From positions 1-55,393 of the forward strand of contig JAETPU010000027.1 of NCBI GenBank assembly GCA_021771035.1: 55,393 nt of DNA. Reading direction: 5' to 3'. A program made the position numbers and the translations under genes. This stretch comes from Marvinbryantia formatexigens. Lineage in GTDB: Bacteria; Bacillota; Clostridia; Oscillospirales; Ruminococcaceae. This document shows, in pieces, positions 18,148-26,457 of the stretch (positions are counted from its first letter, which is position 1; every line of letters starts with the position of its first letter). The notes beneath the pieces are model-generated. The model saw nothing but the letters and a program-made list of their open reading frames with translations, was not told the DNA's origin and did not search any database.

Positions 18148-18768
18148 ATGAATAAGATTGGAAAGCTGGCTTACACAGTCTTGGGGCTCTGCGCCGCCGC
18201 ACTGCTTGTATTTGGAATTTCTTTCATTTTTCCTCGGGAACAGACGAAATCGCAGTTAGGGATGTCCTCTGGAAGCACTTCAAAACGGATACATACAGGT
18301 TCTGGTGCCCGCGAATATTTCTCATTGCAGGAAATGTGCGAAAAAGCACAATACATTATTGTGGGAAGGGTTCTGTCCCGAGAAGAAGCAGTATTTCCAA
18401 TTCAAGATTCCATCCCGCATACGCCAGTTATTTTTCAGGTTGAACAAACAATTAAAGGAAACCCTGCAGACTCAAAAGTAACTTTTCTTGAGTTGGGGGG
18501 AGAAACTCAGACAGATATTTATATCGTAGAGGGAATCAACCACTACCAGCCTGGGGATCGAGCCTTTCTCTTTATGAGGGAAAACGGTGCTCCGCTTGGT
18601 TCATACTCTGATATCTTACTTACGGAGGATCCCATTCAACTTCCACCTGACAAGTTCGAAGGATTGAGCCTTCCCAACGGGTACACAAACAAAACCGTGG
18701 GATGGATACAATTTTCCGAAGACGAATTTGTGGACTATGTCACCGGCATTGTTAAGTCCCTGGAATAG
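18148..18768 (+). CDS. Membrane-anchored partner protein (VYGEV-type, cassette A)
   Basis: A 206-residue protein with one N-terminal membrane helix (LAYTVLGLCAAALLVFGISFIF, split about residues 6-27) and an extracellular domain. The domain starts AQYIIVGRVLSREEA, continues VIFQVEQTIKGNP, KVTFLELGG, and GDRAFLFMREN: a strand pattern shared with the proteins at 19086 and 19716 (TFVYGEV...YEYPVRV). It is co-transcribed with the protease just upstream (13 bp gap, GAGGGGGGG ribosome site). I do not recognise a named family; the strand order recalls OB-fold NTR/TIMP-like domains, which is speculation. A role as inhibitor, tether or substrate of the protease is inferred from context only. Confidence 0.75.
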   Translation: MNKIGKLAYTVLGLCAAALLVFGISFIFPREQTKSQLGMSSGSTSKRIHTGSGAREYFSLQEMCEKAQYIIVGRVLSREEAVFPIQDSIPHTPVIFQVEQTIKGNPADSKVTFLELGGETQTDIYIVEGINHYQPGDRAFLFMRENGAPLGSYSDILLTEDPIQLPPDKFEGLSLPNGYTNKTVGWIQFSEDEFVDYVTGIVKSLE

Positions 18769-18774
18769 CGTTTC

Positions 18775-18818
18775 AGCCCCATCCCGCATAAAAACGGGAT
18801 GGGGCTTTCTTAATTTTT
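18775..18818 (+). terminator. Intrinsic terminator of cassette A
   Basis: AGCCCCATCCCG pairs with CGGGATGGGGCT around CATAAAAA, followed by TTCTTAATTTTT, directly after the partner gene stop. Confidence 0.88.
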
Positions 18819-18887
18819 CCTAAGAGGCGCCCTTTGCCTATTCAATCCCCCCAAATTGCGCTATACTTCAGGTGGATTATAAGCCAT

Positions 18888-19076
18888 ATGGAAGACAAAA
18901 ATACAGCATATGGCCTGCCCATTCCCTCCTGCCAGCCCAGGGATGAAAACGGATGGGTCATTTTCCCCCAGCAGCAGTTTATCCATTACCTGAAAAGCCT
19001 GTGCCGGTTTATGCCCTCATTACGGCAGTTAAAAGTGCCCGGGGAAGCCTTCCCCGGGCACTTTCATATGGGATAA
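18888..19076 (+). pseudogene. Remnant of a third partner-protein C-terminus
   Basis: A short frame of 62 codons contains GLPIPSCQPRDENGWVIF and FIHYLKSL, which line up with the C-terminus of the protein at 18148 (GLSLPNGYTNKTVGWIQF, FVDYVTGIVKSL). It runs on into the terminator hairpin at 19031-19066, so it is more likely a leftover of a duplicated partner gene than a functional protein. The evidence is a short local resemblance. Confidence 0.35.
19031..19066 (-). terminator. Intrinsic terminator of cassette B
   Basis: AAAGTGCCCGGGGAAG and its complement form a 16-bp stem with a very small loop. On the minus strand it is followed by TTTTAAC and lies 20 bp beyond the stop of the gene at 19086. 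Confidence 0.8.
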
Positions 19077-19085
19077 GCAGAAATT

Positions 19086-19685
19086 CTACCTTCTCAGGCG
19101 CTTGAGCAGGACATCCACCTTCAGCCCCGCGGTGGTTCCATAGTGGGTGAGATAGGATGTAGTGTAGTTGTCATCCGGAAACGCGGGAATGGTATAGTCC
19201 TCCTGTGTCACATAATAAAAACCGTTGAGCCCTACCGAGACCCTTCCATCCTCCAGCTTCTCGGAGCGCATCCCAATTGGGCAAACGATTCGGCTTCCCG
19301 TCTCAGGCTTGGGGTATCCGTCCCGGTAGATATAGGGCGCCCAGATCAGGATAACCTCCCCTTCCTCAAAATACCCTCGGGTATCCCGGATCACCCGCAC
19401 CGGGTACTCATAGGCGGTGGACATATTGGGGCGCTTTGGCAGCACTTCACCGTATACAAAAGTATCCCACCAATCGACAGCGTCCTCCACCGGAGCGAAT
19501 AGGATATCCATTGTAGGCGGATAGCTCCCCATCGGGTACTTTCCCCGCAGCTGTTCTATCTGCTCAGGGGTGAGACGGTCGGCCTCCTCCTGGTACTCAA
19601 CCCAGGTTTTCAGGCCGGCTCCGGCGAACACAAGGATCAGGCAGGCCGCACATACTCCCGCCAGTTTTTTAGAAAACCAGTTCAT
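19086..19685 (-). CDS. Membrane-anchored partner protein (VYGEV-type, cassette B, second)
   Basis: A 199-residue protein with a membrane anchor (LAGVCAACLILVFAGAGL, residues 8-25) and an extracellular domain. It is a clear paralogue of the next gene at 19716: both have LTPEQIEQLRGKYPMGS / LTAEQIETMRAKYPLGS, DTFVYGE, YEYP(V/L)RV, a YYVT.(D/E) block and the closing SGLKVD or AGLKVD with LLKRLRR or LLRRLKK. The ATG at 19685 is preceded by GGAGGGGAGG. It is the last gene of the minus-strand unit that begins with the protease at 21064. Function unknown; the duplication suggests two partners with different specificities. Confidence 0.75.
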   Translation of the reverse strand: MNWFSKKLAGVCAACLILVFAGAGLKTWVEYQEEADRLTPEQIEQLRGKYPMGSYPPTMDILFAPVEDAVDWWDTFVYGEVLPKRPNMSTAYEYPVRVIRDTRGYFEEGEVILIWAPYIYRDGYPKPETGSRIVCPIGMRSEKLEDGRVSVGLNGFYYVTQEDYTIPAFPDDNYTTSYLTHYGTTAGLKVDVLLKRLRR

Positions 19686-19715
19686 CTGTCCTCCCCTCCT
19701 GTCTGGATACTCATA

Positions 19716-20393
19716 TTATTTCTTGAGGCGTCTGAGCAGCGCGTCCACCTTCAGCCCGCTGGTGTACCCGCTGCGGGTGAGTGTGGAGGGCGCTTGAGCC
19801 TCGTCAAATGCCGCTATCGCATAGCCATCCTCCGTGACATAATATGAGCCTGTTAAAGTGTATTCCTTGCGCCATTCGGGATGCTTCTCAACAGGGACAG
19901 TCAAAATTGGGACAACCACTTTCATCCCTTTGCTTAATTCCGGATAACTTCCCTCATAAACCTTAGGTGCAAAAATCGTAATTTCATCCCCCGTTTTCAA
20001 AATTCCCTCAGAATCCGACAACACTCTCAGAGGATACTCATAAAAGGATACCGTATTCATCCCTTTTGATTCCAGCTTGGCATCAAGTTCACTATCCCCT
20101 GATGTAATATTTTTTGTATATGTGCCTTTGTCCCCGATAATTTCTCCATATACAAAAGTATCACCCCGCTCAATAACTGCTTCCAGAGAAAGAACATCTT
20201 TGCTTTCCAGAACCTCCGGCTCAGAGCCTAAGGGATACTTTGCCCTCATTGTCTCTATTTGCTCAGCAGTAAGCTGGTTTTCTTTTTGTCTGATTGTATT
20301 CCCATATACTCCTCCCAAAACAATAATACCGATTCCTATTATGCATAAAGACATTCTTACTAGCCTGTTCTTAATCCGCTTCACTCTACTCAT
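19716..20393 (-). CDS. Membrane-anchored partner protein (VYGEV-type, cassette B, first)
   Basis: A 225-residue paralogue of the proteins at 19086 and, more distantly, 18148. Basic N-terminus (MSRVKRIKNRLVR), one membrane helix (MSLCIIGIGIIVLGGVYG, about residues 14-31), then an extracellular domain with DTFVYGEIIG, YEYPLRVLSDSEG, DEITIFAP, MKVVVPILTVPV and SYYVTEDGYAIAAF blocks. The gene begins 12 bp after the stop of the protease, an arrangement mirrored in cassette A. AGGAGATG precedes the start. Not recognised as a named family. Confidence 0.75.
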   Translation of the reverse strand: MSRVKRIKNRLVRMSLCIIGIGIIVLGGVYGNTIRQKENQLTAEQIETMRAKYPLGSEPEVLESKDVLSLEAVIERGDTFVYGEIIGDKGTYTKNITSGDSELDAKLESKGMNTVSFYEYPLRVLSDSEGILKTGDEITIFAPKVYEGSYPELSKGMKVVVPILTVPVEKHPEWRKEYTLTGSYYVTEDGYAIAAFDEAQAPSTLTRSGYTSGLKVDALLRRLKK

Positions 20394-20405
20394 CTCCTTT
20401 TGTTT

Positions 20406-21064
20406 CTAGTATTTGGGAATCAAATCATTGACATCATGGGCCTGCGGCGTGTAATAGCTTGTTTTACCTTGATTCATAACTGATGCAACATTCGTTGCAT
20501 ATGGCCCTCTATTTGCATGTCCAAGTCCTAGCGCATGGCCGATTTCATGAATCATCGTCTTTTTACGATACGTTTCCGTATCACATACGTCCAGATGGGG
20601 AGTGACATAAATGCTTGCGTATGAAATTTTCCCATTCGAAACTTTAGCGCTTTCCATATTATCAACTATAAAACCATCTGTTGTTTGTGCGCGACAATAC
20701 CCACTGACCTCCCCAATTCTCCAATATCCAACCAAATCGGACCATGCATCACTAGTCGGTGTAATAAAGTCTACAGTTGATGCGGAAAAAGAAGCCTGAA
20801 CCACTTGAACACGAGAGGAAGCGTTAGGCCAAGCATTCTTGACCGTACTATAATAGTTTGAGTAGGGTGACTGTAACTTATCCCCGTTCATCTTCATGTA
20901 GGCCTTGCCATTCGAAAGATTCGCCCACTTCAGTACAATGGGCGTATTCCCATCATAATACATCTCATGCGCCTTCACGCTCTGCTGTGGAAATGCCGCG
21001 CACAGCCCCCTATCAGGCAAAGGCTGAGTATTCCCTTCATAAGCCGCCGGTTTCTCGTCTTCAT
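20406..21064 (-). CDS. Secreted matrixin-like metalloprotease (cassette B), frameshift in signal peptide
   Basis: The mature part has a textbook metzincin site, HEIGHALGLGH, and a Met-turn SVMNQG about 20 residues later, with HTH-free, secreted-type composition. The reading frame of this part starts only at a TTG (21020) with no good ribosome site. An ATG at 21064, preceded by GAGGAGGGA at ideal spacing, opens a signal peptide (MKTRNRRLMKGILSLCLIGG) in another frame that soon stops. Adding one G to the GGGGG run at 21006-21010 would join both into a smooth signal peptide (LIGGLCAAFPQQSVKA). This is a sequencing error, a phase-variable tract, or a recent mutation. The two partner genes follow at 12 and 30 bp. 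Confidence 0.75.
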
Positions 21065-21168
21065 TTTTACTTCCCTCCTCAAAATTTTACATTATATTTA
21101 CTTTTATTATAAATTTATTCTATTTATTTGTCGACAAGATATAATTATTTGATAATAATTTTCAACCA

Positions 21169-21199
21169 AAAATCCCCCGCCAAAAAGCAGGGGATTTCC
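21169..21199 (-). terminator. Intrinsic terminator of the SPL-like gene
   Basis: AAATCCCC and GGGGATTT pair on the minus strand around a short CTGCTTTTTGGCG segment that can extend the stem, followed by TTTGG. It lies between the SPL-like gene and the upstream region of cassette B. The AT-rich stretch 21070-21165 upstream of the protease has several TATAAT-like boxes but no clear -35. Confidence 0.75.
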
Positions 21200-21213
21200 T
21201 AACAGCACTCATT

Positions 21214-22122
21214 TCAATAGAGCCTGAGCTGCATGGGGGTGTCATACCCCATGCGGTAGCTGTTTACAATATCCGGCATCCGGTATAAAAGCCCCAGGGA
21301 ATCCGCCAGTTCCGTGAAGAAGCCCCACAGCTCCCTGGCTTTAGGGCTGGTGCAGGAATAGCGCTCCCCATACCGGCTGCGGTAACGCTGCGGGAGCCCC
21401 TGTCCGGGGAACTGTTCCTCCAGCTTTTGATAGTACCACTCCCGCTGGCTGCCCCGCAGGGTCATGCCAAAGGACGGGTACACATAATTGGCGCCGCTCT
21501 GGGCCGCCGCCTGCAAAATCCCCCGGATATTCTCCCGGGTATCCTCCAAAAAGGGAAGCACCGGCATCAGCATCACCCCGGTGGGGATACCGGCCGCGCG
21601 CAGCTGCCGGATGGCCTCAAACCGCCGGGAGGACACCGCCACATTGGGCTCCACCTTTTCACACAGGCTGTCCTGTGCGGCAGTCACGGTGAGCATACAC
21701 AGCACCGGGGAATGCCTGCGGATATCCCTGAGAATATCCGCATCCCGGACAATCAGATCGCTCTTGGTGGTGATAAAAACACCGAACTCAAAGGCATTCA
21801 GAAGCTCCAGGGCGTTCCGGGTGTACTCATAACGCCTCTCAAAAGGATTGTAAGGATCGCTCATGGCGCCGGTGGCCACTACGCCGGGCTTCACCTTGCG
21901 CCGCAGATCGTCCCGGACAAGCCGCAGGGCATCCTCCTTGACGCGCACCGTGTCAAACTCCTCAATCCGGTAACATTCGCTGCGGCTGTCACAGTAAATA
22001 CAGCCGTGGCAGCAGCCCCGGTACAGGTTCATGGTATAGTCCGCGCCGAACCAGCTGCCCTTGGTACGGGTTACAATCGTCTTTGCCGGTACTGTTGGCA
22101 TCCCATCCCGCTTCTGTGCCAT
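21214..22122 (-). CDS. SPL-family radical SAM protein
   Basis: A 302-residue radical SAM protein of the spore photoproduct lyase-like group (COG1533 type). The cluster motif CCHGCIYC (CxxxCxxC) is at about residues 36-43, preceded by SWFGADYTMNLYRG; GVVATGAMSDPYNPFE and FITTKSDLIVRD are typical of this branch. True SplB enzymes repair spore DNA thymine dimers; this shorter paralogue's substrate is unknown. The start at 22122 follows GGGAGGG; upstream in-frame codons lack a site. Same direction as the GyrI-like genes but separated by about 200 bp. Confidence 0.88.
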   Translation of the reverse strand: MAQKRDGMPTVPAKTIVTRTKGSWFGADYTMNLYRGCCHGCIYCDSRSECYRIEEFDTVRVKEDALRLVRDDLRRKVKPGVVATGAMSDPYNPFERRYEYTRNALELLNAFEFGVFITTKSDLIVRDADILRDIRRHSPVLCMLTVTAAQDSLCEKVEPNVAVSSRRFEAIRQLRAAGIPTGVMLMPVLPFLEDTRENIRGILQAAAQSGANYVYPSFGMTLRGSQREWYYQKLEEQFPGQGLPQRYRSRYGERYSCTSPKARELWGFFTELADSLGLLYRMPDIVNSYRMGYDTPMQLRLY

Positions 22123-22327
22123 GAATCGTTCCCTCCCCTTTTGGGTAATACGTCGGTTCTCCGCAGGCGCGTGCCGCCAAAACGCGTCCCCGAATCCTAT
22201 TGCCAATTTCTATGCGGCACAACCGCCGCTCCGGTCATGCCCGGATATCCTGAAGGCGCCTTGCCCCTTGAGTCCCCCAAAGAGAGTTCTGCCGGGCAGT
22301 CCCCGGCAAAAGCGCGCCCGCGCGGCC

Positions 22328-22972
22328 TTAAGCCCTGGAGATGGGCAGGCGCAGTACGGTTTTCATCCGCTGGGGCGCGCACCGGCGGGGATCGCTGAGA
22401 TAGAGTTCATGGTGGCGCCGGCTCTCACCGGTATCATCCCGGTACCCCTGGGCGCGAATCCACTCCCGCAGCTGTGACAAAGTAGTTTCCTCCTCGCTGT
22501 AGGGGCCCAGATGCATCATCTGCACACACAGGCCCTCCTCAAACGCCTCAAGGCGGATTTTTGAACAATCCACCTCCGGTTTTTTGCGCCGGCATTCCTC
22601 AAGCGCCCATTGGAACACCTGGGGTGTGACAAAATCCGGCTGGCGCAGCATGGAGGTCCACTGCCACTGCTGGCGCGGCAGAGCAGTAAACGCCTGCGGC
22701 CCTTGGGCGGACTGGAGTGTATGCCAGAGCCCCTCCAAGGGCGGCACCACATACTCAAAATACCCCTCGGGGGGCGTCGAAAGCCGGCTCATTTTAATGG
22801 TGAAGGCCACCGCATACAGGGCTTTGAGGGCGCTCTGGTATTCCTCAGATTCCGGCGCGCCCTTGCCGTCCACCATCAGAAAGCGTATCCTCCCCACTTG
22901 GATGGGCATGGGCTTTTTCCCGGGCAGGTATAAATCCGGGTATTCTTTTTTATAATCAAACTTCTGGGCCAT
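22328..22972 (-). CDS. GyrI-like small-molecule binding protein
   Basis: A 214-residue protein resembling the GyrI-like domain family (COG4832 type). It opens MAQKFDYKKEYPDLYLPGKK, then IRFLMVDGKGAPESEEYQ and the LYAVAFTIKM helix, which are characteristic, and has a second GyrI-like half with PEVDCSKIRLEAFEEGLC and QMMHLGPYSEEE. Family members bind hydrophobic or cationic small molecules; some hydrolyse them. The start at 22972 has AAAGGAG 10 bp upstream. With the related gene at 23201 and the WYL regulator at 24088 it may form a chemical-sensing unit. Confidence 0.82.
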   Translation of the reverse strand: MAQKFDYKKEYPDLYLPGKKPMPIQVGRIRFLMVDGKGAPESEEYQSALKALYAVAFTIKMSRLSTPPEGYFEYVVPPLEGLWHTLQSAQGPQAFTALPRQQWQWTSMLRQPDFVTPQVFQWALEECRRKKPEVDCSKIRLEAFEEGLCVQMMHLGPYSEEETTLSQLREWIRAQGYRDDTGESRRHHELYLSDPRRCAPQRMKTVLRLPISRA

Positions 22973-23200
22973 TGCGGCTTCGCTCCTTTCGGGGCCCGTA
23001 TCGGCGCTTTCATGCATCCTTGGAGCCCCTGTATCATCCATTCTGCCTGTCCCGGTTCCCGACAGCCTCTGCGGCGGGTACAACCTGCGGCAAAGCGGAA
23101 AGAAGGCACACCGCCATTACGCCGGTATCCCCTCTCCATCGCGCTATATTCCCGCACCGGGCGCAGGCGGGGCGGCACTTCGGTTTCAATCATCCCGCCG

Positions 23201-23659
23201 CTACTCCTGCGGGGAATTTTTCACAGCCGCATACACATTTACCCGCCAATGATCCCCTTCGGGAAGATATTCCTCATAGTCCCCGGTATAGGTGCGCTCC
23301 AGAGGCGCCGCCCAGATTTGCTGCCAGAGTGGGGCTACTGCCTGCGCTGTTTGAGCACAGTCCTTCACGGAAGCCCACAAACGTACATACTCCCCGGCGG
23401 GGATCTCCCTTTGAGTCATGCCCTGAGGGACAGGATCCCCCGGTTTGCTTTCAAAGCCCACGGTGATGGTGTAGTCCCCCTGGACTCCGTTTTCATAGTC
23501 GGAATACAGCCCGATGGTGCACGCCCCCTCAGGGATAGGGCCGGTAAACAGCTTGGCCCACAGCCCGCCGATTACCGCCTGCATATCCGGTGACGTATTG
23601 GAGGTTCTGGCGCTCCACCCAGTGACCCAGCGTTTGTTGCATGACAGCTTTTCCATCAT
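23201..23659 (-). CDS. GyrI/AraC effector-binding domain protein
   Basis: A stand-alone effector-binding domain of 152 residues. GLYSDYENGVQGDYTITVGF (about 67-86) and REIPAGEYVRLWA are the hallmark strands of the GyrI/Rob-type ligand-binding fold; the C-terminus YLPEGDHWRVNVYAAVK completes it. It belongs with stand-alone regulators' ligand domains (YdeE type). The start was set at the first of two adjacent ATGs (23659), 6 bp after AAAGGAG. The upstream stretch 23660-24087 is non-coding and contains a GACATCCAGTTGTC inverted repeat (near 23850) that could be an operator. Confidence 0.8.
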   Translation of the reverse strand: MMEKLSCNKRWVTGWSARTSNTSPDMQAVIGGLWAKLFTGPIPEGACTIGLYSDYENGVQGDYTITVGFESKPGDPVPQGMTQREIPAGEYVRLWASVKDCAQTAQAVAPLWQQIWAAPLERTYTGDYEEYLPEGDHWRVNVYAAVKNSPQE

Positions 23660-24087
23660 TTCATTCTCCTTTTCCTGTTTTGATGATTCTGCTTTCTTCC
23701 CCAAAATCCGTTTGAACCGGATAATCCTCCCAGGCCCCCGAACATCCTCCCGGAAATCCCCCGGGATATCCCACGAGCCTGTTCCGGTCGTTTTAATAAG
23801 GAATCCGTTGCGTTTGGGAACCTTGATTCTCACTGTAACACATCCAATGTGACAACTGGATGTCATATTCGCAGAACCATCCCAGAAAAAAGAATCCACT
23901 TTGCCGTTCACCCGGCGCCGGCCGGTATCCTTCGGCCTTGCGTCATCCCCCGGGCTTGGCCGCAGCCACTCCTGAAAGGGAACCCTCAGCTACAGCCCCT
24001 AAAGGGCCAGAGTGCGGGCTGCCGTTTTGAGAACCCCGGTATCCCTGCCGCCGGGGCCCCGATTGCAGTATGTGCGCTCTGCGGCTG

Positions 24088-25029
24088 TTACTCCGGGCTG
24101 TTGCGCTGGATCGCCAAGCAATGCCGCCGGTTCAGTTCCCGCCTCAGGGAGGATGGGGATAGGATTTCCACCTTTTCCCCATAGGAGAGCAGGTAGTCAT
24201 AGAGCCATTCATCCTCACTGCGCTCAAACTCCGCCAAAAAGCTGCCGTCCGGTTGTCTTTGCAGCTGCTGGGGAGGAAATTCCTCGCACACCCGGTAGGC
24301 GCACTGCGGGGAAAACACCGCCCTCACCCGTATCATAGGGCCCCCATATTCAAACCGCGCGGCTTTCCCCGAATCGTGCGGCTCCTTTAGCCCATCGGGA
24401 AGATCCACAGGCAGGAAACGCTCCTGCGTCAGCGCCGGCTCCTGCATCCGGCTGAGCTTAAAGCACCGGTATTCCCTTCGCAGCAGGCAATAGGCCCACA
24501 CATACCAATCCATGGATTTATACAGCAGTTGCACCGGCATCACCCGGCGGCGGGTGGATTCCCCACGGCTGCTGTGGTAGCCGAAGGCCAGAACCCTGCC
24601 CTCCAAAATCGCCGTCTTGATCAGCTGGAAGCGCTCCCCCACCACGCTTGTGGGATCCCAGGCGGAGAAATCAATGGAAATCCAATCACTGTCCCGCCGG
24701 GGCGCCTGCCCAAACAGGGCGCCGAGCTTTGTAAGCACGCCCTGCACCTGGGGCAGCTTCAGGGCGTTCATTCCCCGCAGGGCACTTAAAATCTCTGTCT
24801 GCTCCTGCTGGGAGAGCAGGGTCCGGCGCAGCACGAACTGCTCCGAGAGGGAAATTCCCCCGCCGCTTCCCCGGCTGGCATAGATGGGGATCCCCGCCTG
24901 GGACAAGGCCTCCACATCCCGGTAAATGGTACGGCTGGATACCTCAAAGTGCTCCGCCAGCTTTGCCGCCGTCATCGTCCCCTGTTCCTGGAGCAGATAG
25001 ACCATCTCAAAGAGCCTGCTGATGGACAT
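24088..25029 (-). CDS. HTH/WYL-domain transcriptional regulator (YafY type)
   Basis: A 313-residue regulator with an N-terminal DeoR-like helix-turn-helix (LAEHFEVSSRTIYRDVEAL, about 24-42) and a central WYL ligand-binding domain (YHSSRGESTRRRVMPVQLLY, then MDWYVWAYCLLRREYRCFKLSRM), followed by the WCX extension with FEYGGPMIRVRAVFS. YafY-type proteins frequently stand next to GyrI-like genes, as here. The ATG at 25029 follows AAAGGAGGAGG. It probably controls the genes downstream on the same strand. Confidence 0.92.
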   Translation of the reverse strand: MSISRLFEMVYLLQEQGTMTAAKLAEHFEVSSRTIYRDVEALSQAGIPIYASRGSGGGISLSEQFVLRRTLLSQQEQTEILSALRGMNALKLPQVQGVLTKLGALFGQAPRRDSDWISIDFSAWDPTSVVGERFQLIKTAILEGRVLAFGYHSSRGESTRRRVMPVQLLYKSMDWYVWAYCLLRREYRCFKLSRMQEPALTQERFLPVDLPDGLKEPHDSGKAARFEYGGPMIRVRAVFSPQCAYRVCEEFPPQQLQRQPDGSFLAEFERSEDEWLYDYLLSYGEKVEILSPSSLRRELNRRHCLAIQRNSPE

Positions 25030-25274
25030 GAAGCCTCCTCCTTTCCCTTTGCCTCCCGGTTTTTTACAGCGGTATTTCCTAACGTTTGTATAAAACTCTC
25101 ATCCCGCGCCCGCACGCAACTCAAAGCCCTCAGGCCCTATCTTCCGCATCCCGATACGCCTTTTGCCGGAGCTGTTTCTCGGAAAAAGGAGACATCCGCC
25201 CGCACAGATGGATACCCTCTTCAAAGTAAGCCCGAAAAACAGATCTCCACCGCATTCCCCTGCGATCTTTTGGC

Positions 25275-25997
25275 CTAAAACAGCCGTTTCCCATTTAAAA
25301 TATCAATCCCCAGCTCCCTGGCTACGCTGGATTGCTGATATGGATTTATTTTTTTTACGACTCCATCCCGTTTAAAAAACGAGCCTGTATTCTTAAATCA
25401 AAACGTCACATTCGCATTCACACACTGCTCCCGGATGTCAAGCACCCAGTCATACTGGCATTCCCTGGCTTCCCGCCCTGTTTCGCCGCCCACTGTAACA
25501 TGATCCACTCCGCCGAGATAGTTTCTTAAATCGATTGCCCCTAACAGCGGAGCGCAGGCAATGAACCGTTTTTTTATCGGATAGGATAAAAACAGAGGCA
25601 GGCGGGCATCCGCCAATTCCTGGTTCTCCACCGTACAGCCGAGATTGACATTTTCATATCCTTCTCCCCAATCCTCAGGCAGCGATATGAGAAAACGGTC
25701 GATCCGTTTTGTCAATATCAGAAATTCGATATCTGTCCTCTGCCTGATGATAGCCCAGGCATCTTTGCGCCATTCGTCCGCTTCGGGCAGAAAGAAATCC
25801 GTAGCAAAACACGTTGGAAGCACTTTGTTTCCCTTGATATTATATTCGCCTTTCGAATTCCTTCTAACCGGCCAATCAAATTTATCCGTTTTTTGTATGG
25901 TGTTTTGGCCATACCGTTTTGCATGAGGCCCATAAAAATAACAGTTGGTACAGCCATCGCTGATTTTGTAGCAGCCTGTCCATGGTTCCCAGTTCAT
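25275..25997 (-). pseudogene. DUF5131 (phage Gp37/Gp68) family gene with in-frame TGA
   Basis: MNWEPWTGCYKISDGCTNCY opens the product and gives the CxxxxxxCxxC pattern of DUF5131, a radical-SAM-like family of unknown role often carried by phages. The frame stops at a TGA (25398-25400) after 199 residues, within VTF-stop-FKNTGSFFKR; relatives have tryptophan there (FWFK or similar). Past the stop the same frame continues for 40 codons, ending LGIDILNGKRLF at 25275, with family-like composition. So a single TGG to TGA change has truncated an otherwise intact gene. ATG 25997 follows GAAAGGAAA. Codon use is AT-richer than the neighbours, suggesting transfer. Confidence 0.8.
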
Positions 25998-26317
25998 GAT
26001 TTTTCCTTTCTATACCGTCTGAATTTTCCCGGCGGCGCCAGGCCTTCCTCCTGCTGCGGCGCACGGGGTTCCCGGCATCCGGATAAACAGGCTGTTGCTT
26101 CCCGCGGCTCTCTGGCCTCTCGGTTCACAACGCAGGGCCCGCTTTTCCGGCGCGCTCTGTGCCGGGAGGCCGCTGCCTTACACGCTCATGGGACAGCCGT
26201 GCGCTCCGTGAACCGGCGGACGCTTTCCTTCGTCCCCCTCTCCAGCGCCTCAAATCCCTGTCACAGGGGACGCCGCGGATTCTCACAGCCTATTCCCGCC
26301 CCAGTTACCCCAAGGGC

Positions 26318-26346
26318 TTGACCCAGTGGGAGGATCTGGGTAAACT
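26318..26346 (+). promoter_or_regulatory. Promoter of the methyltransferase gene
   Basis: TTGACC (26318-26323), 17 bp, TAAACT (26341-26346). The stretch 25998-26317 shows no gene or repeat that I can support. Confidence 0.6.
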
Positions 26347-26457
26347 GAGAAGTATCAAATCGGGTTCCCCCAAAACGCCTTCGGTATCCGCATAGGGTTC
26401 GGCCGAATCGCTTGAGCCCAGCCGGGGAGCCCAATCTCAAAGGAAGGGGATGATTCC

